64,000 bases of DNA from Phymorhynchus buccinoides (GCA_017654935.2 CM065699.1:14332345-14396344), one strand, 5' to 3'; shown: positions 1 through 30,307, counted from the first letter of the stretch. Notes: generated by a model not told the origin, from the letters alone. Numbers and translations: made by a program.

Positions 1-586
1 TGGCTACGCTAGGACTACTTCTAATGCGCATGCGCAGAGGTAAATATTTCATAGGACTACTTATTCATTATGACACCGGGGTTCAAACCCCAAAACACAT
101 AATCGCTAATATCTCGCGAAGTTTTGCATGTATTTCAATGCAGGTTTTTTTCACAATATTTCTTGTTTTGTATTTTATTTTTCTTGAGGCTTCGGACCAT
201 GTTTGGCGTTGTTAGTTTAGTTAAATAAAACCAAAATAAACAAAAGAAGAAGAAACACTTGTAGGGAAAAATTTGATGCACAATCAGTGCGGTGTAGCAG
301 CTTGTCCTTCCACTGGGAACGCCCCCCTCTTCAAAACATGACCCCTTCATGAACTTACTAAAATGTCTGTGGATCCCCTCCGCATTCTCTCCACTCTCTC
401 CTCTCTCCCTCTCGATCTATCTCGCGGCCTAGGGTTTTTTTCTCGTTGCACAGACACTGCCCCCAGAGTAACTTTGCTGCCCCCCCCCCCCCCCCCCACA
501 CCTCGCACGCGCACACGCAGCACCCCCCCCCCCACCCCACCCCCCCATCCACACACTGACACACACACACACACACACACACACAC
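1..586. other. Non-coding upstream sequence with C-run and (CA)n
   Basis: No convincing coding region is visible on either strand. The stretch ends in a low-complexity block at about 480-586: two long C runs followed by an AC dinucleotide tract. Open frames here are proline/histidine or cysteine/valine low-complexity readings of that tract. Confidence 0.5.
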
Positions 587-940
587 CAGAGGCGGATCCA
601 TTCATTTAGAGGTGGGGGGTCAAGTTTTTTCATAAAAAGTGAAAGGGGGATGGGTTCGGGAGGGGGGCTTGTCCCCCTCCCGAAAAAAAGCGGGTCCCCT
701 GAAGCTGAAGCATTTTTCATATCTGAAGAACCAGTCGTCCTCTCCTGACATGATGACAAGAAAAGAGACCAAAGATACGAAAAGACACCGGAACACACCG
801 AAAGATACCGAAAGACAGTGGTATTTTGAGCGTGCCTTTATCAATTTTTCCCGATTTTTTTTTCAAATGTTTTTTGTTTTTTTAACCGAGGGGGGGTGTC
901 AAATGACCCCCCTTACCCCCCCCCCCTAGATCCGCCTCTG
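587..940. mobile_element. hAT-like MITE, TIR CAGAGGCGGATCCA
   Basis: The element begins CAGAGGCGGATCCA (587-600) and ends TAGATCCGCCTCTG (927-940), a near-perfect terminal inverted repeat. No transposase is encoded; the interior is G/C-run rich. CAG-starting ends and similar flanks (ACACACC-like on both sides) resemble hAT-type non-autonomous elements; the superfamily assignment is inference. Confidence 0.6.
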
Positions 941-1307
941 CGCACACCGACTATATGCCTATCATTCAACCACGGCCATGCATTTGGTAACCATACACTT
1001 ATATGTTATTATATGTATGACTGTATTTTGCATGCTCTTTATTTTGCTTTATTTGGACCTTTAAAGGCCCATACGCTTCTCGTAAATAACGTGCAGAATG
1101 ATGCAAAATCGATCTGGATTGTAAACTCTGACATTATTCAAAGTCACAGACAAGCATAAAACTGAACGCAATCATACTGTTAACTCAAAGTTAACAAAAA
1201 TGCGCTGACCTTTTTTCTTCTGTGTACTCTGCTATCTTGAAATCTCGTCTAGGGGCAATTAGCTCAAATGACGCAGCTAAGGGTAGTCAGTCGGCCTAGT
1301 TTAGTAG

Positions 1308-2863
1308 TAGTCCAGGCGAAATTAAGCTTGACCTTGTTTTGTGATATATATTAGGTTTTTAAGTCGATCTAACATGATTTGAGGGTGCTGAATCTAAATC
1401 CGTTGGAGGCCAAGTTGTAAAAGTTGGGCATTTTGAGCTATGACGAAATATTCAAAATGGCCACTATGGGACTCTAAAGAACTGTTAAAACATGCACTTA
1501 CTGTAATTATGGTGTATCTAATGCTTTTATTTGTAAGAAAAATAGTATAGTTTGCTGAAATGATTCAAACTATGTTAAATATATTTCCTATTTTTCTACT
1601 TATTAGCCCCCAGCCACTCTGTGGAGAGGGCTATCACGATTTTGTGTCCTTTCATTTGCCTGGCAATTATCTTAAGAACAATGTCACAGGATCACTTCAA
1701 ATTTGTGTGCTACTATTTTAATGAAGCTGATGTGCCCCTCAGTATACCTTATTGACCTTGACATTTGACCTTGAGTATGTGATTTTAATGTATCCACTAT
1801 ACTTTTTCAACTTTTGCACTGCTGTGGTAAAATAAGCTATGTGGTTGTTTTTTCCTAAGCTAAAGTGTATAGAGACTATTGAATTCCTGATACCCATTTT
1901 ATTAAACCTTTCATCTTAAATGCTTGACCTTGAATTTGCATTGAATATTTTAACTTTTTGTTTTTATATGTTTTAAATCTTTGCAGTAATGGTCTCATAA
2001 TTGGTGCATTAACCAATTTATAGGTGGGTAAAAGTGCCGACGTGCAATGAAATGTTGGTCATTTACCCACCTATAAAATAAAATATAATATCGACACTGA
2101 TCGCAGTGTTGTTCTGCTTGGCGCTTAACAACAAAGGCCAAGCGTTACGATGAAGGCTAGAGATGTCATCGGTACTTAGGTTAGCATCTATATAACCATA
2201 AGCTCATGTACCAATTATGAGACAGTTACTGCAATGATTTAAAATATATTAAAGCAAAAAGTTGAAATATTCAATGCTAATTCAAGGTCAAGCATTTAAG
2301 ATGAAAGGTTTAGGCATAAAACAGGCATCCTCCACAAACCTTAGCTTAGAAACATTTTACGACAGCAGTGCAAAAGTTGAAAAAGTATAGTTGATACAAT
2401 AAAATCACATTCTCAAGGCCAAAGGCCAAGGTCAACAAGGCATACTTAGGGGCACATCAGCTTCATTAAAATAGTAGCAGACACATTCGAAGTGATCCTG
2501 TGACATGGCTCTTAAGATAATTACCAGGCAAATGAAAGGACACGAAATATCGTGATAGCCCTTTCCGCAGTGGCTGGGGGCTAATAAGTACTAAAATAGG
2601 ATATAGTTCACATAGTTTGAATCATTTCAGCAAATTATTCTATTTTTCTTACCCAAAAAAGCATTAGATACAAAATAATTACGTTAAAGTTCTCTAGAGT
2701 CCCATGTCGGCCATTTTGAATATTACGTCATAACTCAAAATGCCCAACACTTACAACTTAGCCTCGGACGGATTTTGATTAAGCACCCTCAAATCATGTT
2801 AGATCAACATAGAAACCTAATATATCACAAAACAAGGTAAACTTTATAATTTCGCCTGGACTA
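1308..2863. repeat. Long inverted repeat (fold-back element), about 1.56 kb
   Basis: The left arm (about 1308-2008) is repeated in reverse complement at about 2206-2863. It starts TAGTCCAGGCGAA and has its mirror at 2851-2863, and landmarks such as AATATATCACAAAACAAGG pair across the arms. The arms are diverged by several percent. The loop (about 2009-2205) contains its own small hairpin around TTATAGGTGGGTAAA (2026-2078). No long ORF is present. Old fold-back transposon or inverted duplication are both possible. Confidence 0.75.
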
Positions 2864-3406
2864 GAACAAGAAGAGAGGAACTTGAAGGTGTACAACTTAG
2901 CGTCATAATAATAATACGTATCCTCTGACAGCGTTACGTCATAAGCTAGGTCTGAAAGTGTCCCAACAAATTCTATTATTAAAAACGGGCCACAAACAGG
3001 TAAAATAATTTGTCTTCAAATAGTTCAACATCAGTCACAGGTGCCGTATTGATTTCCCCTAATCTACGTCACGCCAAATGGATTATCGCACAAATCCCAT
3101 TTTTGGTGAGATTCAATGGCAGCTGGCAAATCTGCCACAGGAGACCGATTTTTTCGAAATAAAAGTGTGTGCGTTCACTTTATCTTGAAGAATGTGACAT
3201 AAAAGGTAGGTTACATAGATACAGTTTGTATACTGTGTCTATGTGTAGTAGGAAATAATGCTGAAACGTTTTCCAGAACGTTTTTAGGTCCGAATGGAGA
3301 TGCGTATGGTCCTTTAAACATTTTTTTTTAAAGAGGACTGGGTGTATGTATTATTTGCTTATTCGGTCTATTATACCCTCTATCAAATCAAATAAATGAA
3401 TTAATT

Positions 3407-3410
<4 letters not shown>
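2864..3410. other. No gene recognised
   Basis: AT-rich sequence with stops in all frames. No repeat family shared with the rest of the window was recognised here. Confidence 0.4.

Positions 3411-3463
<53 letters not shown>
3411..3463. repeat. (CT)n microsatellite
   Basis: Uninterrupted CT dinucleotide tract. A second, shorter interrupted CT tract lies at about 4544-4577, and CA/CACT-rich sequence at about 3640-3740. Confidence 0.95.
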
Positions 3464-3466
<3 letters not shown>

Positions 3467-3816
3467 ATTCAAGATTCTGTAACCAGCCAATGCATCGTAA
3501 TACAAAGGAAATCATTTTGGTTTTGCACAAGACACAATCCAACAACAACGAAAGAATGCACATCGAATGGACAACCAATATAAGAACATTATCGTGCATC
3601 AGTCTCTCTCTCTCAAATTCTTTCTTTCTCTCAGACGCACACCTACACATACACCAACACACATACACGTGCATACACATTTATGCCAACACATGTCCCA
3701 CCTCCTCACACACGCACTCACACACACTCACACACAAGACCGCGAGCATGCAGGCACACCGATTAACACAAGTCTGAGCAAAATAGGATACAAAAACTAC
3801 CCCTAGAGGGGTGAGC

Positions 3817-4540
3817 CTAATGAGTATTGATGGCTCTGACAGCAGAGGGGTAAAAGCTGTTCTTCAGGCGGTTAGATTTGCACTTAAAAGAGCAGAACCT
3901 TTTACCAGAAGGGAGTGATTGAAACAGATGGTTGGCTGGGTGTGTGCAATCAGATATGATGGATTTAGCTTTGCGTCTTATGTGCACACTATAGATGTTA
4001 TCTAGGGATGGCAGTTTGTGACCTATGATTTTTGAGGATGTCTTGACGACTTGATGGAGTTTCCTTTTATCTTTAACTGAAGCTGATCCATACCAGACAG
4101 ATATTGAAAAACTGAGTATGCTTTCGATGACAGATCGATAGAACTGCATGTGTCAAGACTGCTGTATTTACCCTAAATGTCTTGAGCTGTCTTAGAAAAT
4201 ATAGTCTCTGCTGTGCCTTTTTTGCAGGATGATGTGATGTTGACTTCCCAGAATGTATTTGAAATGTGCACACCTACGAATTTAAATGATTCTACTTGCT
4301 CAACTACCCGACCTTTAACAGATAATGCTGGGAGAGGAGTTTTCTTTTTCCTGAAATCAACTATAATTTCTTTAGTTTTGGAAACATCGAGCTCAAGATT
4401 GTTAGTGGCACACCAGTCAACCATCTTTTAAACTTCATCCATGTACCCTGCCTCATCGCCATTAGTAATGAGCACCTCCATAGTAGTGTCATCAGAAAAC
4501 TTAATAACTGCAACAGATGGGTTTACAGAGCGAAAGTCAT
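3817..4540 (-). pseudogene. Degraded LINE (non-LTR) reverse transcriptase fragment
   Basis: On the minus strand the fragment reads, in order, a FSDD catalytic core (equivalent of the YADD box, about 4480), an NNLELDVSKTKEIIVDFRKK block, a SFKFVGVHIS block, a KAQQRLYFLRQLK block, a YRSVIESILSFSISVWYG block and a C-terminal R-KAKSI--D-THPANHLF--LPSGKR block. This order matches the palm-thumb and C-terminal region of LINE polymerases found widely in fish and invertebrates. The blocks lie in different frames, and a TAA interrupts the segment just after the FSDD box, so the copy is dead. The 5' part (endonuclease and fingers) is missing. Confidence 0.85.
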
Positions 4541-4543
4541 TGG

Positions 4544-4577
<34 letters not shown>

Positions 4578-4642
4578 AAGGCCAATAGTAAATATTAGCG
4601 GCTGTAGGGCCTACTCTAATGATATTATACAGTATTGGAATA

Positions 4643-4861
4643 TAGGGGAAGACGGGGTAAAAAAGCGCATGGGCGGGTAAGAAGCCCACCCCAATTATCT
4701 CATGAAATAAAGCAAATTTCAGTCAAATTTGCCCATGAGACGAATGCTAGACATTAACGCTCGTCTCATGGGCAAAATGAGACTGAAATTTGCTTCATTT
4801 CATGAGATAATTGGGGTGGGCTTCTTACCCGCCCATTCGCTTTTTACCCCGTCTTCCCCTA
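4643..4861. mobile_element. Palindromic MITE, TIR TAGGGGAAGACGGGG
   Basis: An almost perfect hairpin of about 219 bp. Its left half, including AGCCCACCCCAATTATCTCA, is reverse-complemented in the right half up to CCCCGTCTTCCCCTA. The spacer around 4745-4760 is very short. Ends in TA suggest TA-target insertion (Tc1/mariner-like), which is inference. It encodes nothing. Confidence 0.75.
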
Positions 4862-4998
4862 CTGGCACAACGGGCCCCGGCACACCTTGGTCTTTCGTGG
4901 AAGACCATGACTCTCAAACTAGGGGGCATTTGCACTGGCTCTAGCGCTGCAGCCAATAGGATTGGTTGGCCTTTGGGGACCTTCCCCAGCTCTAGTGG

Positions 4999-5160
4999 TG
5001 TATGAATGGCACAGAGGTAACGCGTTTACCTTGTGCACGATAAACCCAAGTTCGAACCTGGGTACAGGGCCGGGATTTATATGGTCTGAATGTGGAGTCT
5101 TTCGAATGAGACGATAAACTGAGGTCCCGTGTGCCCATGCACTTAGCACACGTTAAACCC
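4999..5160 (+). mobile_element. tRNA-derived SINE
   Basis: An A-box-like TGGCACAGAGG (5008-5018) and a B-box GTTCGAACC (5050-5058) are spaced about 40 nt apart as in a tRNA-type Pol III promoter. They are followed by the conserved-looking body GAGACGATAAACTGAGGTCC. A second SINE-like block with AGCAACCCGAATTTCACAGA follows at about 5262-5420. The family name was not recognised. Confidence 0.6.
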
Positions 5161-5691
5161 AGTGACAACGAAAAAGCTAGTTGTCATTTGGTCAAAATTT
5201 ACCAAACCCCCTTTTCCTTCTTCGTCAGTCACACAAAATTGCAAGTAAAAAAAAAAAAGAAAGAAAGCGGGTGGCGCGCCTCTATAGATCTGGCTGCGAC
5301 GCGCTCTCAGTCCAGGTGGGAGCAACCCGAATTTCACAGAGACGTCTCTGTGACTATAAAGTACCAAATTAGCCAACTCTCGTCCACAAATCCCTTTGGC
5401 CGAGAAAGTGGGGATGTAACCTGGGAAAGGCTTCTCCACTATAAACACATTTTTGCCCAGCCGGCCAGACTATAGCAGCTGCCCCTCTACTATCTGGCAG
5501 TGTCATTGTGGGAAACGACGACAGACAGGCAACATATCATGTGCTCAGGTTATTGACTTGAATTTAAAGAATGACATATGATAACACGTGAAAAACGACC
5601 CCGAGACCAAAACGTAAAACAACCCTGACACCATGCTTGAACGGCCCCGCGGGTACTTTTGAAAGGGTAAGGCAAACGATTGTAGACACAA

Positions 5692-5703
5692 CCGGAACCG
5701 GAA
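5692..5703 (+). promoter_or_regulatory. Tandem ETS/GABP-type sites in the BRD7/9 proximal promoter
   Basis: CCGGAACCGGAA lies 73 nt upstream of the start codon. Two adjacent CCGGAA cores are typical of TATA-less housekeeping promoters bound by ETS factors, and no TATA box is evident. The transcription start was not identified; function is inferred from position and motif only. Confidence 0.4.
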
Positions 5704-5775
5704 ATGAAAAATTAACAAAGATAAACTCGAAAGAAACGCTGCTTGACTGACGCTTGTAGTTTTTGTAAGAAGAAA

Positions 5776-23645
<17,870 letters not shown>

Positions 23646-23976
23646 GTCAGCTCCCTTTATTGAGGATTTTTTAATTTTATTGCCAGGAATGGCACTTGCC
23701 TCCGCTTTGCTATTTGAAATTCATCATCTGACCCTAGTGACAGACATGCCCACAGGAATCTATTGATTCAATCTTGATTCATAACAACAGAAAATGTACA
23801 TTTTAGGAACTTGAGTACAGTGGAACCTCCCTTATAAAAACTTCAAAACTCACCATAAATGAGGTCTTATAAGCAGGCATGGTAGAACTCCTGCGAATCG
23901 TGGAAAATTCCGGGTGAAACAGTTTTGAAACAAAGTTATAAAAAAATATGCATTGAAATTGTGCATCAAAAAAGTG

Positions 23977-24476
23977 NNNNNNNNNNNNNNNNNNNNNNNN
24001 NNNNNNNNNNNNNNNNNNNNNNNNNNNNNNNNNNNNNNNNNNNNNNNNNNNNNNNNNNNNNNNNNNNNNNNNNNNNNNNNNNNNNNNNNNNNNNNNNNNN
24101 NNNNNNNNNNNNNNNNNNNNNNNNNNNNNNNNNNNNNNNNNNNNNNNNNNNNNNNNNNNNNNNNNNNNNNNNNNNNNNNNNNNNNNNNNNNNNNNNNNNN
24201 NNNNNNNNNNNNNNNNNNNNNNNNNNNNNNNNNNNNNNNNNNNNNNNNNNNNNNNNNNNNNNNNNNNNNNNNNNNNNNNNNNNNNNNNNNNNNNNNNNNN
24301 NNNNNNNNNNNNNNNNNNNNNNNNNNNNNNNNNNNNNNNNNNNNNNNNNNNNNNNNNNNNNNNNNNNNNNNNNNNNNNNNNNNNNNNNNNNNNNNNNNNN
24401 NNNNNNNNNNNNNNNNNNNNNNNNNNNNNNNNNNNNNNNNNNNNNNNNNNNNNNNNNNNNNNNNNNNNNNNNNNNN
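23977..24476. other. Assembly gap, exactly 500 N
   Basis: A run of 500 N, a conventional fixed-size scaffold gap rather than a measured distance. It separates the two inverted arms, so orientation and adjacency of the two contigs rest on scaffolding and not on sequence. Confidence 0.99.
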
Positions 24477-24704
24477 AGACTGACAATTCCCATGCCTGGT
24501 GTGTGTGATTCCTTTTGTTAGTTGTCATTTGTATTTATTGATTTGTATCATTATTTATGTACATTTAATTGGCAGGGATCTGGGAGAAAAAAAAAGTTTC
24601 TTTTCTTACACACCATTTTATCAATACACTTGTTGAATGGCAAGGTTCTGTACATATTATGTTTTCTCTGAATGCTAGTTCACGATTGTATTCATTCACT
24701 TGTT

Positions 24705-25225
24705 CATGGATGCTCCTGGGAAATTAACCCTTTCATTGCCAATGTCGCATTTATGCACCACCCATGTCACTAAAAGGCATCCAAATCAGGGCCTGTTATT
24801 TCAAGATCTTATTTTCTTAATTTTGGGAGATAAGATATAGGCCTAATGTTATACATGTCAGAGGAATTCCCAATATTGCAGATATTTTATTTGCTCTACC
24901 CCGTTAAGTTTAATTTGGCTGAAATGTCTGGCGGCGAAAGGGTTAAAAAAAACTCCTGCTAGGGTGCGGGGCCCCGGCGGAGTGCAGGAGCAGCGCACAC
25001 ACACACATTTACTGCTCTTTTTTCACCCCTCTAGACTAGTACAAGAGCTACATTCCTTTGAATATAGCAAATGCTTATTTAGGCCCTTTTATTGTACAAG
25101 TTTGTGTGTGTGTAAGAAAATCGTCATTTCTCAAATTGTTAAAATCCGGCGACGCCGGCTCTAGGCAATTTGAAACTCCTGCCATTCAGGACATCCTGCA
25201 AGAAGGAGCATCCATGCTTGTTTCA
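24705..25225. mobile_element. MITE family F with a nested TTAA family A MITE
   Basis: CATGGATGCTCCTGGGAAAT at the left, ACATCCTGCAAGAAGGAGCA then TCCATG at the right (25191-25217). The interior has CCGGCGACGCCGGCTCTAGG. The nested family A copy at 24724-24946 runs TTAACCCTTTCATTGCCAAT to GGCGGCGAAAGGGTTAA. 24477-24704 holds nothing recognisable. Confidence 0.65.
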
Positions 25226-25234
25226 TCTAGTCAT

Positions 25235-26225
25235 TGCAACCACTGTATCAGTTCTGATTGGCCTTTTGTGGTCAGTTAGGACACACCCACACCTGCCACT
25301 TGCCCCGATTTCGTCGGAGCAGCTCCGCTATTTTGAGCTGTGCTCTGAGCTCCGATCGCGACATCCTGGTAATATTCACATTTCTTCCCGTCAAGAACAA
25401 TAATTTTTAACAGAAAAGAACAGATTCGCTCCTCTTGGACTGCTGGTCTCGGATTCTGCGACCTGAACGTGTGGAGGTGTGGCTGCGAATTGGGACTCGG
25501 AATGAGCGGTGTGGGAGCAACGCCACTGCACGGCCCAGAAGATGGGACAGCAAAAAAAAGAAAAAAAAGAACATATTGCTTGCTTTTTCAGTCAACAGAT
25601 TATCGTTCTTGACGGGAAGCTGCGATATTTTGACAGCAAACATTTTCTATCCCCTTTTTACGATGAAGATACAGCACCGCATTCACAGTTAGGCCTAGGC
25701 AGACAGTTTTCCACAGTGCGGAGCTATAAGCTAGGCCCATCATGGGCTGAATGACCAAATTGTTGCCGTTTTTTGATTGGTCGATAGTTCTTCCTTCAAA
25801 ATGGCGTCTAGAATCGTGTTGACATGATGATTATACACAATTCATGCGTTTGTTTTCCAAGTGTATGCCACTGTGTATTATCGCTGTTTGTTTTTGAGTC
25901 ATTTTATTCCGTAATCAGTTATTGACAGTACTGTGCCACTGAATAGATTTGCAAAAAGCTTCGTTTTCTTTTTTGTCAGCATTTGATTTGCCACCTGTCC
26001 AAATCTCAGCTGAAGTAAACGAGCCCGTCTCTTTCCATATTATTATCTCCTTGACCTTTCCCGGGTTGAATCAGGAAGTCATTCGCTGCTAAGTAGACCC
26101 TTTCGGAGTTTCCCATCACCATTCTTTGCTAGGTAGAGAGAGAAATTGGCGTTTGAAGCTCGACTTGGAAACCATTTTTTTCTCTTTTGTTTTGGAGAAT
26201 CATTCTCAATTAAAAAATGTTAAAT
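25235..26225. other. No gene recognised; small inverted pair
   Basis: Contains CTTCCCGTCAAGAACAATAA (25384-25403) and its near reverse complement TTATCGTTCTTGACGGGAAG (25600-25619), flanking a more CpG-rich segment. Short ORFs here show no family resemblance. Confidence 0.4.
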
Positions 26226-26228
26226 GTT

Positions 26229-26385
26229 AAATGTTGTTGTTGTTGTTGTACCCTGGCTTAACAACTCCAGGGATCATCCCAACAGCCGAAAAACTTGAAC
26301 ACTATGGTACAAATGCACCAGCTAGGATGTGAGTCTGACCGTTTTGGGGGACAGCCACACTCCGACTTTGGAGGAAAAAATTATA
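26229..26385 (-). mobile_element. SINE-like repeat with (AAC)n tail, minus orientation
   Basis: (TTG)n, CCCTGGCTTAACAACTCCAG, GGGATCATCCCAACAGC, ending with GGGACAGCCACACTCCGACT: reverse complement of the 15405 family. Confidence 0.65.
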
Positions 26386-26798
26386 AATAAAAATCATCTA
26401 TAGTGATTCTTTTAGACGCTGGGGGGGGGAGGTAGGGGAGGTAACACAAGTTGTGATTATCGTAACTTGACTTGTTTCGTAAACATTACAGCAAAATTGT
26501 AAATGGAAACAGGTCTGCACAACCATTCCAAGCAAGCATTTTATTTGAAGCGCAGTAAACACATGAAGCAAAGTTTGCTTAAGACTGCCATTTTCTTGTA
26601 TTTAATCATGCTGTGTGCTGGAGCTTGGAATTTCATTAGATGTTTTCTTCTACAGCATACAATGAAGACACCCAAACACCCACTTTAAAACCGTAAATCT
26701 TTCTTATTTTATTAATTCTTTGTCGTATACACCCAACCACGGACTGAACTATGTTTTCTTCTGCATGCAGTAACCTAATTTAGAGTACTGATGAGTCT

Positions 26799-27094
26799 GC
26801 GCGTTGGTTGGGTCAGTGCGCACCCTCTCCCCCTGAAATTTTAGAGATTGTAAAGAAATCATGTCATCCTTGCGTCATTTTTTCCAATGACGTTTATTTC
26901 TTCCGGATACCATTTTTTAACCAAAAGAGACCAACTTTCATGGAGTTGGAAGGTAAGATCTGAATCTACTCATTTTACTAATGGTCTCCTTTACGCACTT
27001 GATGTGGGGTGAAAGTTGCTATGGTTACATATGTGTACATACATAAAAATGCAACACCCGTATGTAGGGTGCGCACTGACCCGAGCCAGTACGC
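26799..27094. mobile_element. TIR element with GGGTCAGTGCGCACCC ends
   Basis: GCGCGTTGGTTGGGTCAGTG and CGCACCC at the left are mirrored by GGGTGCGCACTGACCCGAGC and CAGTACGC at the right: about 28-bp imperfect TIR. About 296 bp, non-coding. Only copy seen in the window. Confidence 0.6.
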
Positions 27095-27099
27095 AATGA

Positions 27100-29672
27100 C
27101 CAATTTGTCCTAGTCTTCAGAAATCTGTTTGCTTCTAGAAAACGCGGTGTTTCAGTTACAAACCAGAGCGTTGATACAGTGGAAGCAGAAACATTTTAAC
27201 AGACGCTGGTGATCTAAATCTTTTCCAATATCGAACTGGAGATTCACAAATTGACGTCATATTACGATAATGCCTTAAGGGGTACGCAACCCCCTTCAGT
27301 ACTCTATGAAGAGACTCTTGATACTCTTAATGAGCTGGAATCCTTCATCTCCATCCATGAAAAGTAAAATTGCAGAGACTAGTAAGACCAGCAGCAAATT
27401 ATCTATTGACAAAAACCCCCGTTTGAAGTGCTTTTCCTATGAACATCATGTTGTGCCATCTTTATTCTGTTGTTTACTATTTTTTTTTAAACGATTTTTA
27501 TCCCTTTCCATCTGGTTTTATTGTGTGTGTCCTGATGTAACAATATAATTTTCTTTTCCGTTTCTGTCTGCAAGAAGATAGAAAAAAATGTTCTTCCACT
27601 TTTCCGATCAGGAAGATCAATTTTGACTGCATGTCTTTGAAAACAGAAACTTTTCAAATGCACTGAGTATTGGATGTTTGCACCAAATGTATTCAGTAGT
27701 AAGAAAATTATGTTTTTCTTTGTTTTTCAGAACCAGTAATTGTGATTTGTTTTCACTTTGTGTTGTTGTGGTGGTGGTGGTGGTGGTGGTGGTTGTTATT
27801 GTTTTGTTTTTAAAGTCAGGCATTTTACACACAGAAGGTGTGAGTATATCAACGTGCCATCTTATTTTATTTCGAGTGTCATGCATTTCTGTAGAATTGG
27901 GGCTCTGTGTACATGACATGCGAAAACCCATGCCCGCAATCCACAAATAAGTAAAAGAAAGTAAGAAATAAATAAGCGCATGGCTTTCCGCTTAGGCTTA
28001 TCCCATCCGCTTATGTCTTTTACTTATCTGCAGATGCACGCATGGGATTCCATGAGTAATGTACACAAGCCCCAGGGCTCCCAATCGTCCCGCAAAACAA
28101 GGGGTCCCAGGGACTCCTTCACTTACAGTATAGAGGGTCCTAGAGGTGGCATAGAGGGTCTCAGTGGCATAACGAATGCCAAAAAGAATTTTTCTAGTGC
28201 ATCCCTGGGACCCCCTGCACATTCTTTTAGAGGATCCTGTAGAATTTTAGTGCTTCATAGACCCCCAAATGGGGGTCCCTGGGAGCCCGGAGCCCTATAC
28301 CTGTCCCATTTGCTCCTTCTGTGCATTTGATTACCCAGTAAATTGACGATGGTGGGAGCTGAGTGGACCTTTTTTATTTCTGTGTCATATCTCCATCTCC
28401 TCCTCTCCTAGCTTTACTGTCTCTCCGTTCACAATGGAAGTTTGGTGAAAATTAGCTGCTGAGTGCTTCGTATTATTATTATTATTTAAATAGACTTGGT
28501 TTGAATACAAAGGAAAAAAACCACCAACATAACTACCAGTCACTTGTATTATAATTTATTGTGCATTTGTTTTATTTATCATTAAAGATGCAAGAAGTGG
28601 CTTTTTGGTGTGTTTTTAGTCTGTAAACAGTGTGTGTGTGTGTTTTAATAGCTTTTTGTTTGTGGCTCAAGCCACAAACCTATAAGTATAACTCACTTTG
28701 TCGGTCGGTCGGTCTGTCGGTCCAAAATTGTCGCACATTTTGACAAAATTGTCGCACTTCAAATCGAGGCTACACTTCTGGCCGCTCTTTAAAATGATGG
28801 ATTTTAAAAGCGTACAAAATAATAAACATACGTAATACAGACACTACAACAGACACGACGAGTATGCGGTGCTTCTTTTGATGAGTATAAGTAGGATAAA
28901 TAGTTTTAAATGTTTTCCAAAAGAGATAAAAAGTTACGAAATGGTGCAGAGATAACATTCTGGTTTACAGATTAAAATTATTGAAAAGCCAGGGGAGGTA
29001 ACTCATGATTGGAGTGGTAAAAATAGACCGCGTGCCACAAACTATTGCGATTTCGCGCTTGTTTTGTCATAGATAAATCTGTGATAGTTCACAGAGCTCC
29101 TGTGTACAAAATATTGTGTTTGGAAACGTGAAAAAAATTGTAATAAAAACAAAGATTTTATAATGATAAATTTCATTATTTTCAAGGTGCAGTCATTTGG
29201 TTTTGTCATGACAAGGATATACCTTATTATTGTAACTAATACTGATGAGACAGTTTATTCTTATGGCTTAAAAATGCAACAACAATTTACAAAATTAAGC
29301 ATAGTTTCATGCAATCCTAGGTTTTAAACAACCTATTTTCACACACATGCTCATAATAAAATTTTAAAAAAACCACACTTGATATTTCATTTATTCAAAT
29401 TGAAAGTGTTCACATCTACAAACAAAATCAATTCTCGCATTGCACATTAAAAACCAAAACAACAACGGTACAATCTCCATGCATGAATGATAAAACAGTT
29501 GGCTTTGAAGAAAGATTGGAAACAAAAATTGAAGTCTAAAAATGTTTTCAACTTTTGACTTTTGCAGTAAAACAGCTACCATTGCTAGTTTCCCAATAAA
29601 TATAGAAATATGGAATCATATGTTTTTAATTTTACTTTAAATATGACTTTAACTATTGAACTGATTTATCAT
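27100..29672. other. Gene-free downstream sequence
   Basis: No coding family recognised on either strand. Visible: a GGT/TGG trinucleotide run (27762-27794), a GGTC-rich short repeat (28700-28722), ATT run (28471-28490). Otherwise AT-rich unique-looking sequence lying beyond the 3' end of the right BRD7/9 copy. Confidence 0.4.
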
Positions 29673-29908
29673 TTAACTCTTCTAGCACCATAGGCATAGG
29701 CGAATACATTCACCCAGTACATCGCTCTACACTCCCACCAAATGCAAAGACATTCACTGCCAAGCACCCTGTCATGTGTTTGTCTACTTTCAGAGCTCGT
29801 GTCAGTGATTTTTCTGTCAAAGCAATGCATGCACACTTGAAAAACGTTTTGCCGGTTGAGAACAGCAGATGATCAAGAACATGAAAAATGTCATGGTGCT
29901 AGTAGAAG
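29673..29908. mobile_element. TTAA MITE, family E (left TTAA intact, right end eroded)
   Basis: TTAACTCTTCTAGCACCATA at the left; right end TGGTGCTAGTAGAAGATTGA has lost the TTAA. Interior includes CTACACTCCCACCAAATGCA. Companion copies at 29997-30283 and 51087-51329. Confidence 0.7.
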
Positions 29909-29996
29909 ATTGAAGATGTGTGAAGCATGTCAAAGGAATTTATAACAATCAGCCTCCATCATGAAGACACGATCCTCTTGACTGTCTTAACTCTTC

Positions 29997-30283
29997 TAGA
30001 GCCATGTATTGTTGTTGATGTTCATGGCTGTCCGTTTGCATCTCAACCGACAAGAGGGATCGAACTATTCTTTTGAGTGCATGTGCATTGCTTTAACGGC
30101 AGAAACTGATACAAGTTCTAAAAACAGAAAAACACATGACAGGGTGCTTGACAGTGAATGTTTACTTCTTCTTCTTCTTCTGCGTTCCCAGTGGCCACGT
30201 TTAAATGAATGTCTTTACATTTAGTGGGAGTGTAGAGATGTCTTGGGTGAATATATCCACCCGTGGTACTAGAAGAGTTCAAG
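29997..30283. mobile_element. TTAA MITE, family E
   Basis: TTAACTCTTCTAGAGCCATG to GGTACTAGAAGAGTTCAA. The interior includes TTTAGTGGGAGTGTAGAGAT, the reverse complement of the marker in the preceding copy. Ends on TCAA rather than TTAA. Confidence 0.7.
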
Positions 30284-30307
30284 TAAAAAAAAAACTATAT
30301 ATCAGTG

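Noticed and set aside
363..635. Proline/histidine/threonine-rich frames over C runs and (CA)n
   Set aside because: Pure low-complexity translation of simple repeats on both strands; no start context or homology.
23803..24528. Long open frames of X residues around 24 kb
   Set aside because: They are translations of the N gap.
25407..25692. Small ORFs in the CpG-richer block (78-85 codons, both strands)
   Set aside because: Overlapping on both strands, with poly-Lys/poly-Phe from an A-run; no recognisable domain and no splice support.
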